Shown: positions 14,711 to 23,447 of the stretch, piece after piece
Numbering within the stretch: the first letter of the stretch is position 1
Layout of the letters: the number at the start of each line of letters is the position of its first letter
DNA from: an uncultured Christensenellaceae bacterium
GTDB taxonomy: Bacteria > Bacillota > Clostridia > Christensenellales > UBA3700
Assembly (NCBI GenBank): GCA_910588015.1
Contig: CAJUOK010000022.1
Location: forward strand, 1-27,401
DNA length: 27,401 bases
Direction: 5' to 3'
The notes under the pieces: generated by a model
The model's database searches: none
The model's input: the letters and a program-made list of their open reading frames with translations, nothing else
Told to the model about the DNA's origin: nothing
Translations under genes and position numbers: made by a program

Positions 14711-15280
14711 ATGCTGATAGTAGGTTTGGGAAATCCCGGTAAGAAATACGTAGATACCGTGCATAATATGGGATTTATGACGATTGACGTTTTGCTTGAC
14801 AAAATCGGCGCAAGACTTGATAAAAAGGGCTGCGACGCGGAGTATTGCATCCAGTATATCGGGGGCGAAAAGCATATTATAGCCAAACCGCAAACGTATA
14901 TGAATTTGTCGGGCGTAAGCGTAAAAATGCTTGCCAATTCCAACAAGATACCTATGGATAAAGCGCTGATAATCTATGACGATATAGATTTGCCGCTTGG
15001 AAGCGCGCGAGTTCGCAAAGAAGGCTCGGGCGGCAGTCACAACGGTATGAAAAATATTATTCAAGAATGCGGAACGACAGCTATACCGAGACTGCGCATA
15101 GGCGTGGGCGACGAACGCGGCGGCAGGGATTTAAAGGACTACGTGCTTTCCAAAGTCGGCAAGCAAAAACACGAAATTTTGGATAAAGTGTTCGACGTTG
15201 TTGCCGACGGTATATGGCAGTATATGTCGGATAAAGATTTGGACGCTCTTATGAGAAAACTCAACGGTAAGTTGGCTTAG
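14711..15280 (+). CDS. pth: Peptidyl-tRNA hydrolase
   Basis: Releases peptides from tRNAs dropped by stalled ribosomes by cutting the peptidyl-tRNA ester bond. The 189-residue protein carries the whole family pattern: VGLGNPGKKY and THNMGF-like TVHNMGF with the catalytic His20, KPQTYMNLSG with the key Asn, DDIDLPLG, and GSGGSHNGMKNII with the Asn-Gly pair near residue 113. The ATG at 14711 has AAAGAGG 6 nt upstream, which excludes a TTG at 14705. The gene is 33 nt ahead of mfd on the same strand; pth next to mfd is a common Firmicute order, and the two are probably cotranscribed. Confidence 0.97.
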   Translation: MLIVGLGNPGKKYVDTVHNMGFMTIDVLLDKIGARLDKKGCDAEYCIQYIGGEKHIIAKPQTYMNLSGVSVKMLANSNKIPMDKALIIYDDIDLPLGSARVRKEGSGGSHNGMKNIIQECGTTAIPRLRIGVGDERGGRDLKDYVLSKVGKQKHEILDKVFDVVADGIWQYMSDKDLDALMRKLNGKLA

Positions 15281-15313
15281 TCTTAAGGTAATGAAAAATT
15301 AAATATTATCGAT

Positions 15314-18300
15314 ATGAATTTCAAAGAATTACTTCAATTGAATAATCTTGACAGCGATTTATCCAACTTGTACTGCAGCGCGCAAGAGGGACGGGACATT
15401 ATGGTCTTTTCTGCGGGAGAGGGAGAAAAACTGCATATCGCTTCTCATCTTGACAAGTTTGTGCTCTTTGTGGCAAAAGACGCATTTAGAGCAACGTCGG
15501 TTACTGCTAAACTGTCTGATTATTTTGGCGACAGAGTAGCTTATCTGCCCGCCAACGAAGAACTCTTGCTGAATAGAGCCGCTTATCACAAAACCATACT
15601 TTCTCAACGAGTTGACGCAATCTGCAAACTTGCCGAAAGACGCATAGACTGTCTTGTAGTTTCGCCGCAGGGATTGACGCAGTATCTGCCGTCTAAAAAA
15701 GCCGTGGCGGACGGCGTTATCAGAATTAAAAGAGGCGATATTCTCGATATATATTCTCTCGTTGACAAATTGGCGTCTATGGGATATTCGCGAGAAGAAG
15801 CCGTGGAAGAAAAAGCCACGTTTGCGGTTGCAGGCGATATAATAAGTATTTTTCCGCCTCACAAAGACTTGCCGATACGAATAAGTTTCTTCGACGACGA
15901 GGTGGAAAACATAAAGGAATTTGCGCCCGATACGTTGATGAGCGTGAGAGAGATTGACGAAATAAATCTTATGCCCGACAACGATTTACTTCTTTCGCCC
16001 AAGACTATAGAGGGCGGATTGGACAGAGCAAAGCGCGCGATTGACAAGCTTCCGTCCGATATTGCGGAAAAGATAGAAAAAGTGTATTGCGACTTGTGCG
16101 TATCTTCGGTATGCACGCAAAAAATGCAGTGGCTTTTGCCGTTTGTCAAAGATAAGATGTGCACTGTCTTCGATTATCTCGACAACGATTCGCTTGTCGT
16201 ATTCGACGAGCCCAACGCAATAGCGGAATTGATAGAGCTTTATTCAAAAGAACATTCCGGACGGGTAAAACAACTTGCTCAAACGGGAGAGTCGCTAAAA
16301 GAGCATATCAATGCTTTGATGTCCGCAGAACAGACTTTTGAAAGATTGAAAGGCTGTCGCAAGCTCGGTTTCAGCTATCTCACTGCGACGAATCCCATAT
16401 TTTCTCCTCAAGAGGTATTTAATATTTCCTGTCGCAGTTTCAGTAATTACACCGTGCATTACGACGCGTTGCTCAACGATTTGAGAGCTTTTGATAAATC
16501 CGGCTATACAACTTTGATATGTATGGGCGACGAAGTGTCGGCGCAGGCGTTGAGGGATAATTTGATTGGAGAAGAAATAGGCTGTTCGACCGTCGCCGAT
16601 ATTACCGACAGAAGGGCGGGAATTTTCATTCTTCCGATAGAAATATCCAAAGGCTTTTTATATACTAAGTCCAAAGTCGCGGTGATAGGAAGAGAGGATA
16701 TATCGCGAGTCAAAAACAAGCGCGAAAAACAGACGACTCAAGTTTTTACGATACCCAAAGTTGGCGACTACGTTGTGCACGAGTCTCACGGAATAGGCAA
16801 GTGTCTCGGCACAAAATTCGTGACGACGGGCAATATATCCGACGAATATATTGTTGTGGAATACAGAAACAACGAGATACTTTACGTTCCCACCGACAAG
16901 CTTGACAGATTGAGCAGATATACGGGCAGCGACAGACAGCCGAGACTTTCCGCAATAGGCGGCAAAGAATTCGAAAAGATAAAGCAGAGCGTCAAATCGT
17001 CTGTCAAAGAAATGGCAATCAATTTGTTGCAGCTTTATTCTCAACGTCAAAACAAAGTGGGATTTAAATATTCGGAAGACGATTATTTGCAAAAGCAGTT
17101 CGAAGACGAATTCGAATTTACTCCAACAGACGACCAAGTCAAAGCGTCAGCCGATATAAAATCGGATATGCAAAGAGGCGTGATAATGGACAGGCTTCTT
17201 TGCGGAGACGTGGGTTACGGAAAGACGGAAGTTGCATTGCGAGCTATTTTTAAGACCATTTGCCACAATAAGCAAGCGGTAATTCTATGTCCTACGACGA
17301 TACTTGCCCGTCAGCATTTTAATACGGCAAAAGCAAGGTTTGCAAATTTCGGCATAGACGTAGAGTTGATTAGCAGACTTCAGACTCCTAAAGAGGTAGA
17401 AAATTCGCTTTCCAGACTTGCGCTCGGCAAAACTTTGGTTGCGGTCGGCACGCACAGAATGCTGTCGCAAGACGTGCATTTTCACGATTTGGGATTGATA
17501 GTGCTCGACGAGGAACAGCGTTTCGGCGTAGAGCACAAAGAAAAGTTGAAGTTGCTAAAGAACAACGTCAACGTGCTTACGATGTCCGCGACTCCCATAC
17601 CGAGAACTTTGAATATGGCTATGACGGGCATAAGAGACATCAGCGTGTTGGAAACCCCGCCGTCCGACAGATTGCCTGTGCAGACCTACGTTTGCGAACT
17701 GACCGACGGACTTATCAAAGACGCGGTTGCGAGAGAGCTTTCGAGAAACGGACAGGTGTTTATTCTTTTCAATCGAGTCGGCGGAATAGAAAATTTTGCA
17801 AAACGCGTATCGGCGCTTGTTCCGGAGGCAAAAGTCGATTATGCCCACGGACGTATGAGCGCGGAACAGCTCGAAGATAAGATTGGTAGGTTTTATTCAA
17901 AAGAATACAACGTGCTCGTCAGCACGACGATAATAGAAAACGGCATAGATATTCCTGACGCAAACACGCTCATAGTTTGCGACGCCGACAGATTGGGGCT
18001 TTCTCAAATGTATCAGTTGAGAGGCAGAGTGGGAAGAAGCAATCGCGTTGCGTATACTTATTTTACGGTAAGACAGGGAGAAGTGCTTTCGGGCGACGCG
18101 GCGAAGAGACTGTCCGCGATACTCGATTATACAGAACTCGGAAGCGGTTTTAAAATTGCTATGCGCGATTTGGAGATAAGAGGAGCGGGAAATATACTCG
18201 GCAAAGAACAGCACGGACACATAGAAAAAGTGGGATACGATATGTATTGCAAACTTTTGAGCGAAGCCGTCGACGAATTGCAGGGAATATCCCGCAAGAG

Positions 18301-18757
18301 AACGGGCGACGTCAAAATCAATCACGCGTTCGGCGCTTATATCGACAAAAACTATATTCCCGACGAAGATATGAGAATGAGACTTTATCGCAAAGCGTTG
18401 GATTTGACTTGTCAAAACGATTTGGACAAACTTATCAGGGGCGTAGAAGAAAATTACGGAGCTATGCCGACGGGTTGCAGGTATCTTTTTGAGTTGAGTT
18501 TGATAAGAAATTTGGCGTTGGAAGCGGGAATAAAACAAATCGATATTGCTCAAAATGTAGCGACAATGACTTTTTCCGACGGAGAATGTTATAAAAATAA
18601 GGACGTTATGCTTGCGGTTAGCGAAATGCAAGACGAAGTCAATTTGACTTACGAAGAATGTCCTAAAGCTATGTTTGAGTGCAAATTCAGACCTATCGAC
18701 GAAAAACTTGCTCAATTTAAAAAATTTTTACTCAAATGCGTCAAAAGTTTTTGTTAA
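15314..18757 (+). CDS. mfd: Transcription-repair coupling factor
   Basis: DNA translocase that pushes stalled RNA polymerase off damaged DNA and recruits UvrA. The 1147-residue protein is of normal length. The N-terminal third is the UvrB-like part. About residues 480-550 (KVGDYVVHESHGIGKCLG, then LYVPTDKLDRL) are the CarD-like RNA-polymerase-interaction domain. The RecG-like translocase has Walker A GDVGYGKTE (631-639), DEEQRFG (from 732), MSATPIPRTL and QLRGRVGRS, and the TRCF C-terminal domain closes the chain. The ATG at 15314 is the family start but has only a weak AAGG upstream at 15285-15288. It follows pth; no terminator separates it from the lipoprotein gene. Confidence 0.98.
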   Translation: MNFKELLQLNNLDSDLSNLYCSAQEGRDIMVFSAGEGEKLHIASHLDKFVLFVAKDAFRATSVTAKLSDYFGDRVAYLPANEELLLNRAAYHKTILSQRVDAICKLAERRIDCLVVSPQGLTQYLPSKKAVADGVIRIKRGDILDIYSLVDKLASMGYSREEAVEEKATFAVAGDIISIFPPHKDLPIRISFFDDEVENIKEFAPDTLMSVREIDEINLMPDNDLLLSPKTIEGGLDRAKRAIDKLPSDIAEKIEKVYCDLCVSSVCTQKMQWLLPFVKDKMCTVFDYLDNDSLVVFDEPNAIAELIELYSKEHSGRVKQLAQTGESLKEHINALMSAEQTFERLKGCRKLGFSYLTATNPIFSPQEVFNISCRSFSNYTVHYDALLNDLRAFDKSGYTTLICMGDEVSAQALRDNLIGEEIGCSTVADITDRRAGIFILPIEISKGFLYTKSKVAVIGREDISRVKNKREKQTTQVFTIPKVGDYVVHESHGIGKCLGTKFVTTGNISDEYIVVEYRNNEILYVPTDKLDRLSRYTGSDRQPRLSAIGGKEFEKIKQSVKSSVKEMAINLLQLYSQRQNKVGFKYSEDDYLQKQFEDEFEFTPTDDQVKASADIKSDMQRGVIMDRLLCGDVGYGKTEVALRAIFKTICHNKQAVILCPTTILARQHFNTAKARFANFGIDVELISRLQTPKEVENSLSRLALGKTLVAVGTHRMLSQDVHFHDLGLIVLDEEQRFGVEHKEKLKLLKNNVNVLTMSATPIPRTLNMAMTGIRDISVLETPPSDRLPVQTYVCELTDGLIKDAVARELSRNGQVFILFNRVGGIENFAKRVSALVPEAKVDYAHGRMSAEQLEDKIGRFYSKEYNVLVSTTIIENGIDIPDANTLIVCDADRLGLSQMYQLRGRVGRSNRVAYTYFTVRQGEVLSGDAAKRLSAILDYTELGSGFKIAMRDLEIRGAGNILGKEQHGHIEKVGYDMYCKLLSEAVDELQGISRKRTGDVKINHAFGAYIDKNYIPDEDMRMRLYRKALDLTCQNDLDKLIRGVEENYGAMPTGCRYLFELSLIRNLALEAGIKQIDIAQNVATMTFSDGECYKNKDVMLAVSEMQDEVNLTYEECPKAMFECKFRPIDEKLAQFKKFLLKCVKSFC

Positions 18758-18761
18758 TAAG

Positions 18762-18790
18762 TTTACAAGAGGTCAATCATTGTGTATAAT
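18762..18790 (+). promoter_or_regulatory. Promoter of the lipoprotein gene
   Basis: TTTACA (18762-18767) and TATAAT (18785-18790) with a 17-bp spacer, just after the mfd stop; start about 18797 and a leader of about 50 nt. Confidence 0.72.
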
Positions 18791-18845
18791 AAATTATGCA
18801 TAATATTTTATAATATAATAATACACCTAGAAAAAGGAGTAGTAT

Positions 18846-21098
18846 ATGAAGAAGAAAATTGTTGCATTGGTCTTGGTTCTTGCCGTTATGTCGACGTTTT
18901 TCGTCGGTTGTTCGCTTTTCGGGACCGATGCAGACAGAGATTACCATCAAGTAATTGCCAATGTGAGTTATAATACCAACAACAGCGGCACTTTGACGGC
19001 GGTGGTTTATAAGGGAGAAGTAAAGACGCAAGTCAATATTTATGCGGCTTATCTTATTCAGCAGCAATGGTCTGCAGACGATATCGTAGAATATTGTTAC
19101 AACAATGTCGCAAGACAAAAATTACTGTTGCTTTACGCTCAAGAATATCTTTATCTCAACAAGCTTATCCCGGACGGCTTCGGCTATAACTCTTTGGGAG
19201 AATGGAATGATTTCAAGAATAAAGACGTGAAAAATCACATCGAAGCATACGCTAAATTTTTGACCGTAGACGAGTTGAGACATTGCATTGAGCTTACCAA
19301 TAAGCAATTTAACGAATCGTGGGAAAATCTTGTCGAAGAGAGAGAAAAAGAACTCGAAAAGGATAAGGGCGAGACATCAAGCGGCGAAACTTCCAGCGGA
19401 GAAGAAGACGAAGTTAAGGACAGCGACCTTTTGACGGCTCGCGCTCAAAAAGAAAAGAGCGAGTCCGAAGACGAGGACGAAGAATACGAACTCAACGAAG
19501 CAATCAAGACGCACGCTGACGCAGTCAAATATTTTGCAGACCTCTATGAAGTCGAATTGGACGCGTCCGACATTGCCAACGCTTATTTCTTCAATTATAT
19601 CAATTCAGTTATAAGAAAAGAAAACAGCGACAAAGCTAAGATAATGAGATATGCGCTCAAGCAGTTGAAAGAAAACGTAGAAGACCAGTTTATGGATTAC
19701 GAAAAGTTTCTTGTTCAGCAAATGCAGAGCTATATAATCGAAAAGTATACCGACCATATCGGAGAAACCGATAAAATTTTGGAATTAGTCGACAAGGACT
19801 ATAAAGACAGATATAAGAGTCTTGTTGACAGCGCGGTTGCTACTTACGGCGACGACTCGGCTTTCAATACGGCAGTCGGCAATCAAACTTTTGCATATGC
19901 GGCTCCAAGCAAAGATTATTTGCAGGTAAAGAGTATATTGCTTTCGTTTACCGACGCGCAAAAGAACGCTATCACTAAACTTGCAGAGCTCAATTCTTCC
20001 AACGAAGATATAGTTAAGATTTTGCGTAACGCTTACGCTACGGGAATTGTTCCCGACGAATATAAGAACCTTGCTCTCGACGTATTTGCCGATTTGGGTA
20101 TCAAAGTCAATGTCAGCAATCCCGATTACGACGCAGACGAGGACAAACTATCTGACGCATATACCGACGCTTCTATAAAAGATAAAGAAGACGTCTATAA
20201 GAATCCTGCGGTAGATTATCTCACAGTTATCAGCGCAATGGCAAACGATATCAAAGCCAAGGTCGACAGAGCGCTTGCGTGGGCAGACAGCAATAATATG
20301 AGCGATTTGGAAAAATATTTGCTCAAACAAGATGCGTCTAAAAAGGCGTTCAACGATTGGATAGACCTTGTCAACGACGACAGCGGTATGGTTACGACCG
20401 ACGTGTATGCAGTCAATCCCGACGGAGAAGAAAGTACTTACGTTGAAGAATATACCGTACTCGCAAGAGCTTTGGCAAGCGCAGGCGTTGGCGGAACGGC
20501 AGTCAAGAATTATTCCACTGCAGACGCTAGCACCGGAACGGTAAATTACGGCGGCACTACGGAAATTCTCAAAGGCGGCAACGGAGCTTACACCTTATAC
20601 AAAGAAAATATGAAGACATCCGTCGGCGAGTTCAAAGACGAGTATACGGCAGACATTTATACGTTGGTTACGGCAAATGGCGCGGAAATCTCCTTTGTTG
20701 TCAACGAATTCGGTATTCATATCGTAATGGTTGCAGGTTTGCCTGTAGACGAGAATTTGGGCAGCATAACCGAAGAGGTCAGACAGGTGGAAAACAAAGA
20801 GACTAAAGAAAAGGAAGACAAGACCTTCTATCTCAAGAATAACGATTATTTGTATGAGTATTCCGTAAAGGTCGAGTATGCTAAAGACGAAGAAGATAAT
20901 GATATAAAGACTCAAATCGAGAAGATTTCTATTGAGAAGAAGACCGTCGAAGAATATCTCAAAGAAACGCTCAACGACGAGCTCAGCAGCAATATCACAA
21001 GACTGCAACAGTTGAATCTTTTCGGCGACGATACGCATATTGCAAAAGTAGAAAAGGTATATAAGCAAGTATTAGACGAACTAAAAGAGCTTATGTAA
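18846..21098 (+). CDS. Large PrsA/SurA-like lipoprotein (putative foldase)
   Basis: The first 22 residues are a lipoprotein signal: Lys-rich start, a hydrophobic core, then FFVGC with Cys22 as the lipid anchor, so it sits on the outer face of the membrane. The N-terminal part resembles the helical chaperone region of SurA/PrsA-type proteins. Near residues 602-638 ADIYTLVTANGAEISFVVNE, then FGIHIVMV is like the last strand of parvulin domains (xEFGYHIIxV). The rest of a parvulin fold is not obvious, so prolyl isomerase activity is doubtful. An acidic low-complexity stretch (about 165-218) holds repeated SSGE units. In many Clostridia a PrsA-like gene follows mfd, which supports the call. AAGGAG is 6 nt before the ATG, and promoter and terminator are its own. 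At 750 residues it is over twice the usual PrsA size. Confidence 0.72.
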   Translation: MKKKIVALVLVLAVMSTFFVGCSLFGTDADRDYHQVIANVSYNTNNSGTLTAVVYKGEVKTQVNIYAAYLIQQQWSADDIVEYCYNNVARQKLLLLYAQEYLYLNKLIPDGFGYNSLGEWNDFKNKDVKNHIEAYAKFLTVDELRHCIELTNKQFNESWENLVEEREKELEKDKGETSSGETSSGEEDEVKDSDLLTARAQKEKSESEDEDEEYELNEAIKTHADAVKYFADLYEVELDASDIANAYFFNYINSVIRKENSDKAKIMRYALKQLKENVEDQFMDYEKFLVQQMQSYIIEKYTDHIGETDKILELVDKDYKDRYKSLVDSAVATYGDDSAFNTAVGNQTFAYAAPSKDYLQVKSILLSFTDAQKNAITKLAELNSSNEDIVKILRNAYATGIVPDEYKNLALDVFADLGIKVNVSNPDYDADEDKLSDAYTDASIKDKEDVYKNPAVDYLTVISAMANDIKAKVDRALAWADSNNMSDLEKYLLKQDASKKAFNDWIDLVNDDSGMVTTDVYAVNPDGEESTYVEEYTVLARALASAGVGGTAVKNYSTADASTGTVNYGGTTEILKGGNGAYTLYKENMKTSVGEFKDEYTADIYTLVTANGAEISFVVNEFGIHIVMVAGLPVDENLGSITEEVRQVENKETKEKEDKTFYLKNNDYLYEYSVKVEYAKDEEDNDIKTQIEKISIEKKTVEEYLKETLNDELSSNITRLQQLNLFGDDTHIAKVEKVYKQVLDELKELM

Positions 21099-21115
21099 CG
21101 GCAATATCAATAATC

Positions 21116-21144
21116 AAAAGGACGCTTAATTGCGTCCTTTTTTT
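21116..21144 (+). terminator. Terminator of the lipoprotein gene
   Basis: AAAAGGACGC (21116-21125) pairs with GCGTCCTTTT (21132-21141) around TTAATT, followed by more T. Confidence 0.92.
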
Positions 21145-21158
21145 CATAATAATAATTA

Positions 21159-21187
21159 TTGCAAAATAAAATTTTGTATATTATAAT
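21159..21187 (+). promoter_or_regulatory. Promoter of the six-helix membrane protein
   Basis: TTGCAA (21159-21164), 17-bp spacer, TATAAT (21182-21187). Confidence 0.68.
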
Positions 21188-21215
21188 ATTACTATTATTA
21201 AAAGAGGAAGGTTTT

Positions 21216-22298
21216 ATGGAACGAAATAGCTTTCAATTGGGATATGAATTAACGGACTATGGCAAACTGCGCTTTGATTTTGACGGTAAAATAGATGAAT
21301 TGGAAATGTCGTCGCAAAGACGAAAAGCAATGTTTGCAAATCCGCTGTTTTATTATTTGCTGACCTTGGTCTTTATTCTCATTGTATGGTTTATAGCTAG
21401 TTTAGTTATAAATTCAATTAAATACGGTTTTGTGCAATCGTTTGGAATGCATATCAGCGGTCTTTTTGCTGTGTTTGTAATGAGTACCATAGTTTTGCTG
21501 TCGGCATTTGGTGGATGGGCGAAATTTGCTAATATAGCAAAGAACGCAAATGCGGGCACCTTACGCGCCTACAGAGAAGCAGAGACCAAGTTGAGAGATA
21601 ATTCAATCTCGCGTAATAACAGTATACAAATATATGAAGAATGGTTGGTAATTACCAATTACGGATGGACGCAGGTTTATGACTTAAGTATGGTGGCTGA
21701 AGTGCGTCTTGAAAATACAGGCAGAACAAACAAAGCATTTACCGCTACTTTTATATCTACCGAAGGCGAATCGGTTCACGCAAGCGTAATAATTCCTCGC
21801 GATAAGGTTATCTTGATTCAATTAAAAAAAATTTTCAAAAAGAAATTGAAAATTATTATGTTGAAGCGAGCTGTTCAATGTCCTAACAAACCGATAGGCA
21901 CATTGATAGGCGCGACTTGTTTTGTGTCAATTGCGATAATTGCCGGCATAGGATTGATATTGATGCATTACTATTTAGAGCCGTCTATTCCGATTTTTTT
22001 GGGTTTGTTTTTTATAATCGGCGGAGTAATCGGACTGTGCGGCGTATATAGTTTTGTACCTATACTTAAGGATGTCATTATGCCGTTGTTGGCAGGGGTG
22101 ATATTTATATTTTTCCCTATGGCGATTGCCGATACTATACTTAAAGAAAGCGGAGGCGCGCTGACTATTAAAGAGTTTTTCGGAATTTTCAATCCGTTAA
22201 GCGCGGCAGTATTGTTTTTCGGTTGGCTTGGTTTGCTTTTTGTAATTATCAGTATAAAGACATTGATAGAATATATCGTATACAGAGAAAAAAAGTAA
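21216..22298 (+). CDS. Membrane protein of unknown function, six helices
   Basis: Not recognised as a named family. The 360-residue protein has a short polar start, two membrane helices (about 44-66 and 80-101), then a soluble part of about 110 residues (115-225), and four more helices (about 228-252, 256-280, 285-308 and 330-356). The soluble part runs NNSIQIYEEWLVITNYGWTQ-type strands followed by VYDLSMVAEVRLENTG and a basic stretch, which resembles the small bacterial PH-like domains (YcxB/bPH type) found in clostridial membrane proteins; this is inference. AGAGGAAG stands 5-12 nt before the ATG at 21216; a TTG at 21159 overlaps the promoter and is rejected. The Nudix gene follows by 55 nt. 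Confidence 0.8.
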   Translation: MERNSFQLGYELTDYGKLRFDFDGKIDELEMSSQRRKAMFANPLFYYLLTLVFILIVWFIASLVINSIKYGFVQSFGMHISGLFAVFVMSTIVLLSAFGGWAKFANIAKNANAGTLRAYREAETKLRDNSISRNNSIQIYEEWLVITNYGWTQVYDLSMVAEVRLENTGRTNKAFTATFISTEGESVHASVIIPRDKVILIQLKKIFKKKLKIIMLKRAVQCPNKPIGTLIGATCFVSIAIIAGIGLILMHYYLEPSIPIFLGLFFIIGGVIGLCGVYSFVPILKDVIMPLLAGVIFIFFPMAIADTILKESGGALTIKEFFGIFNPLSAAVLFFGWLGLLFVIISIKTLIEYIVYREKK

Positions 22299-22353
22299 TA
22301 GCTACATATGGCTCAACGGATAATAAATCAACGAATTAGGATATGAAATTTTT

Positions 22354-22896
22354 ATGAATTGTGAAGAAAAGACTAAAAACCAAAATTTGATTTACAAAGG
22401 TAGGATACTTTCGCTTTATAATGACGAAGTTATGCTTGCCGACGGTAGCGAGAGCAAAAGGGAATACGTTCATCACAATGGCGGCAGTGGAGTATTGGCT
22501 GTCGACGGCGACGGTTACGTCTATTTGGTTGAGCAGTTTAGATATCCGTATCACGAAATATTGCTTGAGATTCCAGCGGGTAAATTGGATAATGGAGAAA
22601 ACCATTATCAGTGCGCTTTGAGAGAACTTAAAGAAGAAGTTGGCTTGGTTGCCGATAGTCTAATTGATTTGGGTTTAATTTATCCCAGCCCGGGTTATAC
22701 TGACGAGCCGTTAAATATTTTTCTTGCTACGTCTTTTGCAGTGGGCGAAAATAAGCCCGACGAACACGAGCTTATCAATGTCAAAAGAATCAAGTTCGAA
22801 GACGCGTTGAATATGGTGGAAACTAATCAAATCAGAGATGCAAAGACTGTTGCCGCTATTTTGCGTTATGCAGTATTTAATAAGAAGTCACGTTGA
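22354..22896 (+). CDS. Nudix hydrolase, ADP-ribose pyrophosphatase type
   Basis: A 180-residue Nudix enzyme that probably cleaves ADP-ribose to AMP and ribose 5-phosphate, removing a reactive metabolite. The Nudix box is complete at residues 76-98: Gly76, Glu82, then RELKEEVGL (90-98), with the metal-binding Glu residues. EQFRYPYHEILLEIPAGKLD ahead of it and YPSPGYTDEPLNIFLAT after it are typical of the NudF/ADP-ribose group. The ATG at 22354 has only a distant TTAGGA. A four-codon frame (MKFL, 22343-22357) ends on it as ATGA and might couple translation. The membrane protein gene upstream may be in the same transcript. Confidence 0.93.
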   Translation: MNCEEKTKNQNLIYKGRILSLYNDEVMLADGSESKREYVHHNGGSGVLAVDGDGYVYLVEQFRYPYHEILLEIPAGKLDNGENHYQCALRELKEEVGLVADSLIDLGLIYPSPGYTDEPLNIFLATSFAVGENKPDEHELINVKRIKFEDALNMVETNQIRDAKTVAAILRYAVFNKKSR

Positions 22897-22938
22897 TGGC
22901 ACTGTGCCTGCAGATGAAAGGACTCGATTATTAGATAA

Positions 22939-22970
22939 ATTAGATTTCAAGCGTAGTCGAGAAATCTAAT
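22939..22970 (+). repeat. Hairpin after the Nudix gene, possible weak terminator
   Basis: Perfect 10-bp stem ATTAGATTTC / GAAATCTAAT around a 12-nt loop, followed by GCTTTTATAA. The loop and right arm (GTAGTCGAGAAATCT) resemble the dispersed GTCGA...GAGATTTCTC-type repeats seen at the adjacent element. Confidence 0.55.
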
Positions 22971-22975
22971 GCTTT

Positions 22976-23349
22976 TATAATACTGTAGAGATTTCTCCAT
23001 TTCGCTTCGCTTCAGTCGAAATGACAATTGTATAATATCATCTCGACCGTTTACGTTAAATGTTAATTGCATAATGTCTATTTGACAATTTGCTCTAAAT
23101 TTCATTTGTATAATATTGTCTCGACTGTTTATTCAAAATGTAAATTATATAATGTCACTTCGACCGTTTACGTTAAATTTCAATTGTATAATATCATCTT
23201 GACCGTTTACGTTAAATGGCAATTGCATAATGCCACTTCGACCGTTTGCTCTAAATTGCAATTACATAATATCGTTTCGACTGTTTATTCAGAATGTATA
23301 TTATTTAATGTCACCTCGACCGCAGTGGAGAGGTCTCTACAGTATATAA
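22976..23349. mobile_element. MITE-like element with 19-bp terminal inverted repeats
   Basis: The body is 364 bp (22981-23344). Its left end TACTGTAGAGATTTCTCCA matches the reverse complement of its right end, TACTGTAGAGACCTCTCCA, at 17 of 19 positions. A second inner pair, GTCGAAATGACA (23015-23026) and TGTCACCTCGAC (23309-23320), is also inverted. TATAA stands directly outside both ends (22976-22980 and 23345-23349), a candidate target duplication. There is no transposase frame, so it would move only in trans. The inside is almost wholly a 39-bp tandem array. The region is AT-rich, so the 5-bp duplication alone is weak evidence. Confidence 0.72.
23002..23313 (+). repeat. Tandem array of eight 39-bp units with 156-bp higher order
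   Basis: Units start at 23002, 23041, 23080, 23119, 23158, 23197, 23236 and 23275, with a ninth beginning at 23314. Typical units open TCGACCGTTTACGTTAAAT and close with CAATTGTATAATATCA-like sequence. Units n and n+4 are much more alike than neighbours: 2 and 6 share CGTTTACGTTAAAT and ATTGCATAATG, 3 and 7 share TTTGCTCTAAATT, 4 and 8 share CGACTGTTTATTCA. So a block of four units (156 bp) was duplicated. Units directly abut, with no separate spacers, so it is not a CRISPR array. One frame (23067-23387) is open and would give 13-residue repeats, but has no usable start. Confidence 0.88.
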
Positions 23350-23403
23350 GTAGGTTGAGGTTTCACGGCAATATGCTTTGTTATTAATGAGCGAATTGAT
23401 AAC

Positions 23404-23434
23404 AAAATAATAAGCTAGCGCGAAACGCGCGAGC
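23404..23434 (-). terminator. Terminator of the small XRE gene
   Basis: GCTAGCGCG and CGCGCGAGC (23414-23434) form a 9-position stem with one mismatch around AAA; on the minus strand TTATTATTTT follows. Confidence 0.78.
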
Positions 23435-23447
23435 GTCAATAATGTAA

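Noticed and set aside
15291..15302. Tiny frame (MKN) ahead of mfd as a leader peptide
   Set aside because: Three codons with AAGG only 3 nt away; no attenuator hairpin nearby.
17897..18715. 272-codon open frame antisense to mfd
   Set aside because: Same reason: mfd is certain, and the antisense frame has no recognisable domain or ribosome binding site.
23002..23313. CRISPR array
   Set aside because: The units abut directly, the whole unit is repeated with no unique spacers, and there are no cas genes.
23067..23387. A 106-codon open frame through the 39-bp array, encoding 13-residue repeats
   Set aside because: It starts only at TTG with no ribosome binding site. The open frame follows from a repeat unit divisible by three that lacks stops, and the region lies inside a MITE-like element.
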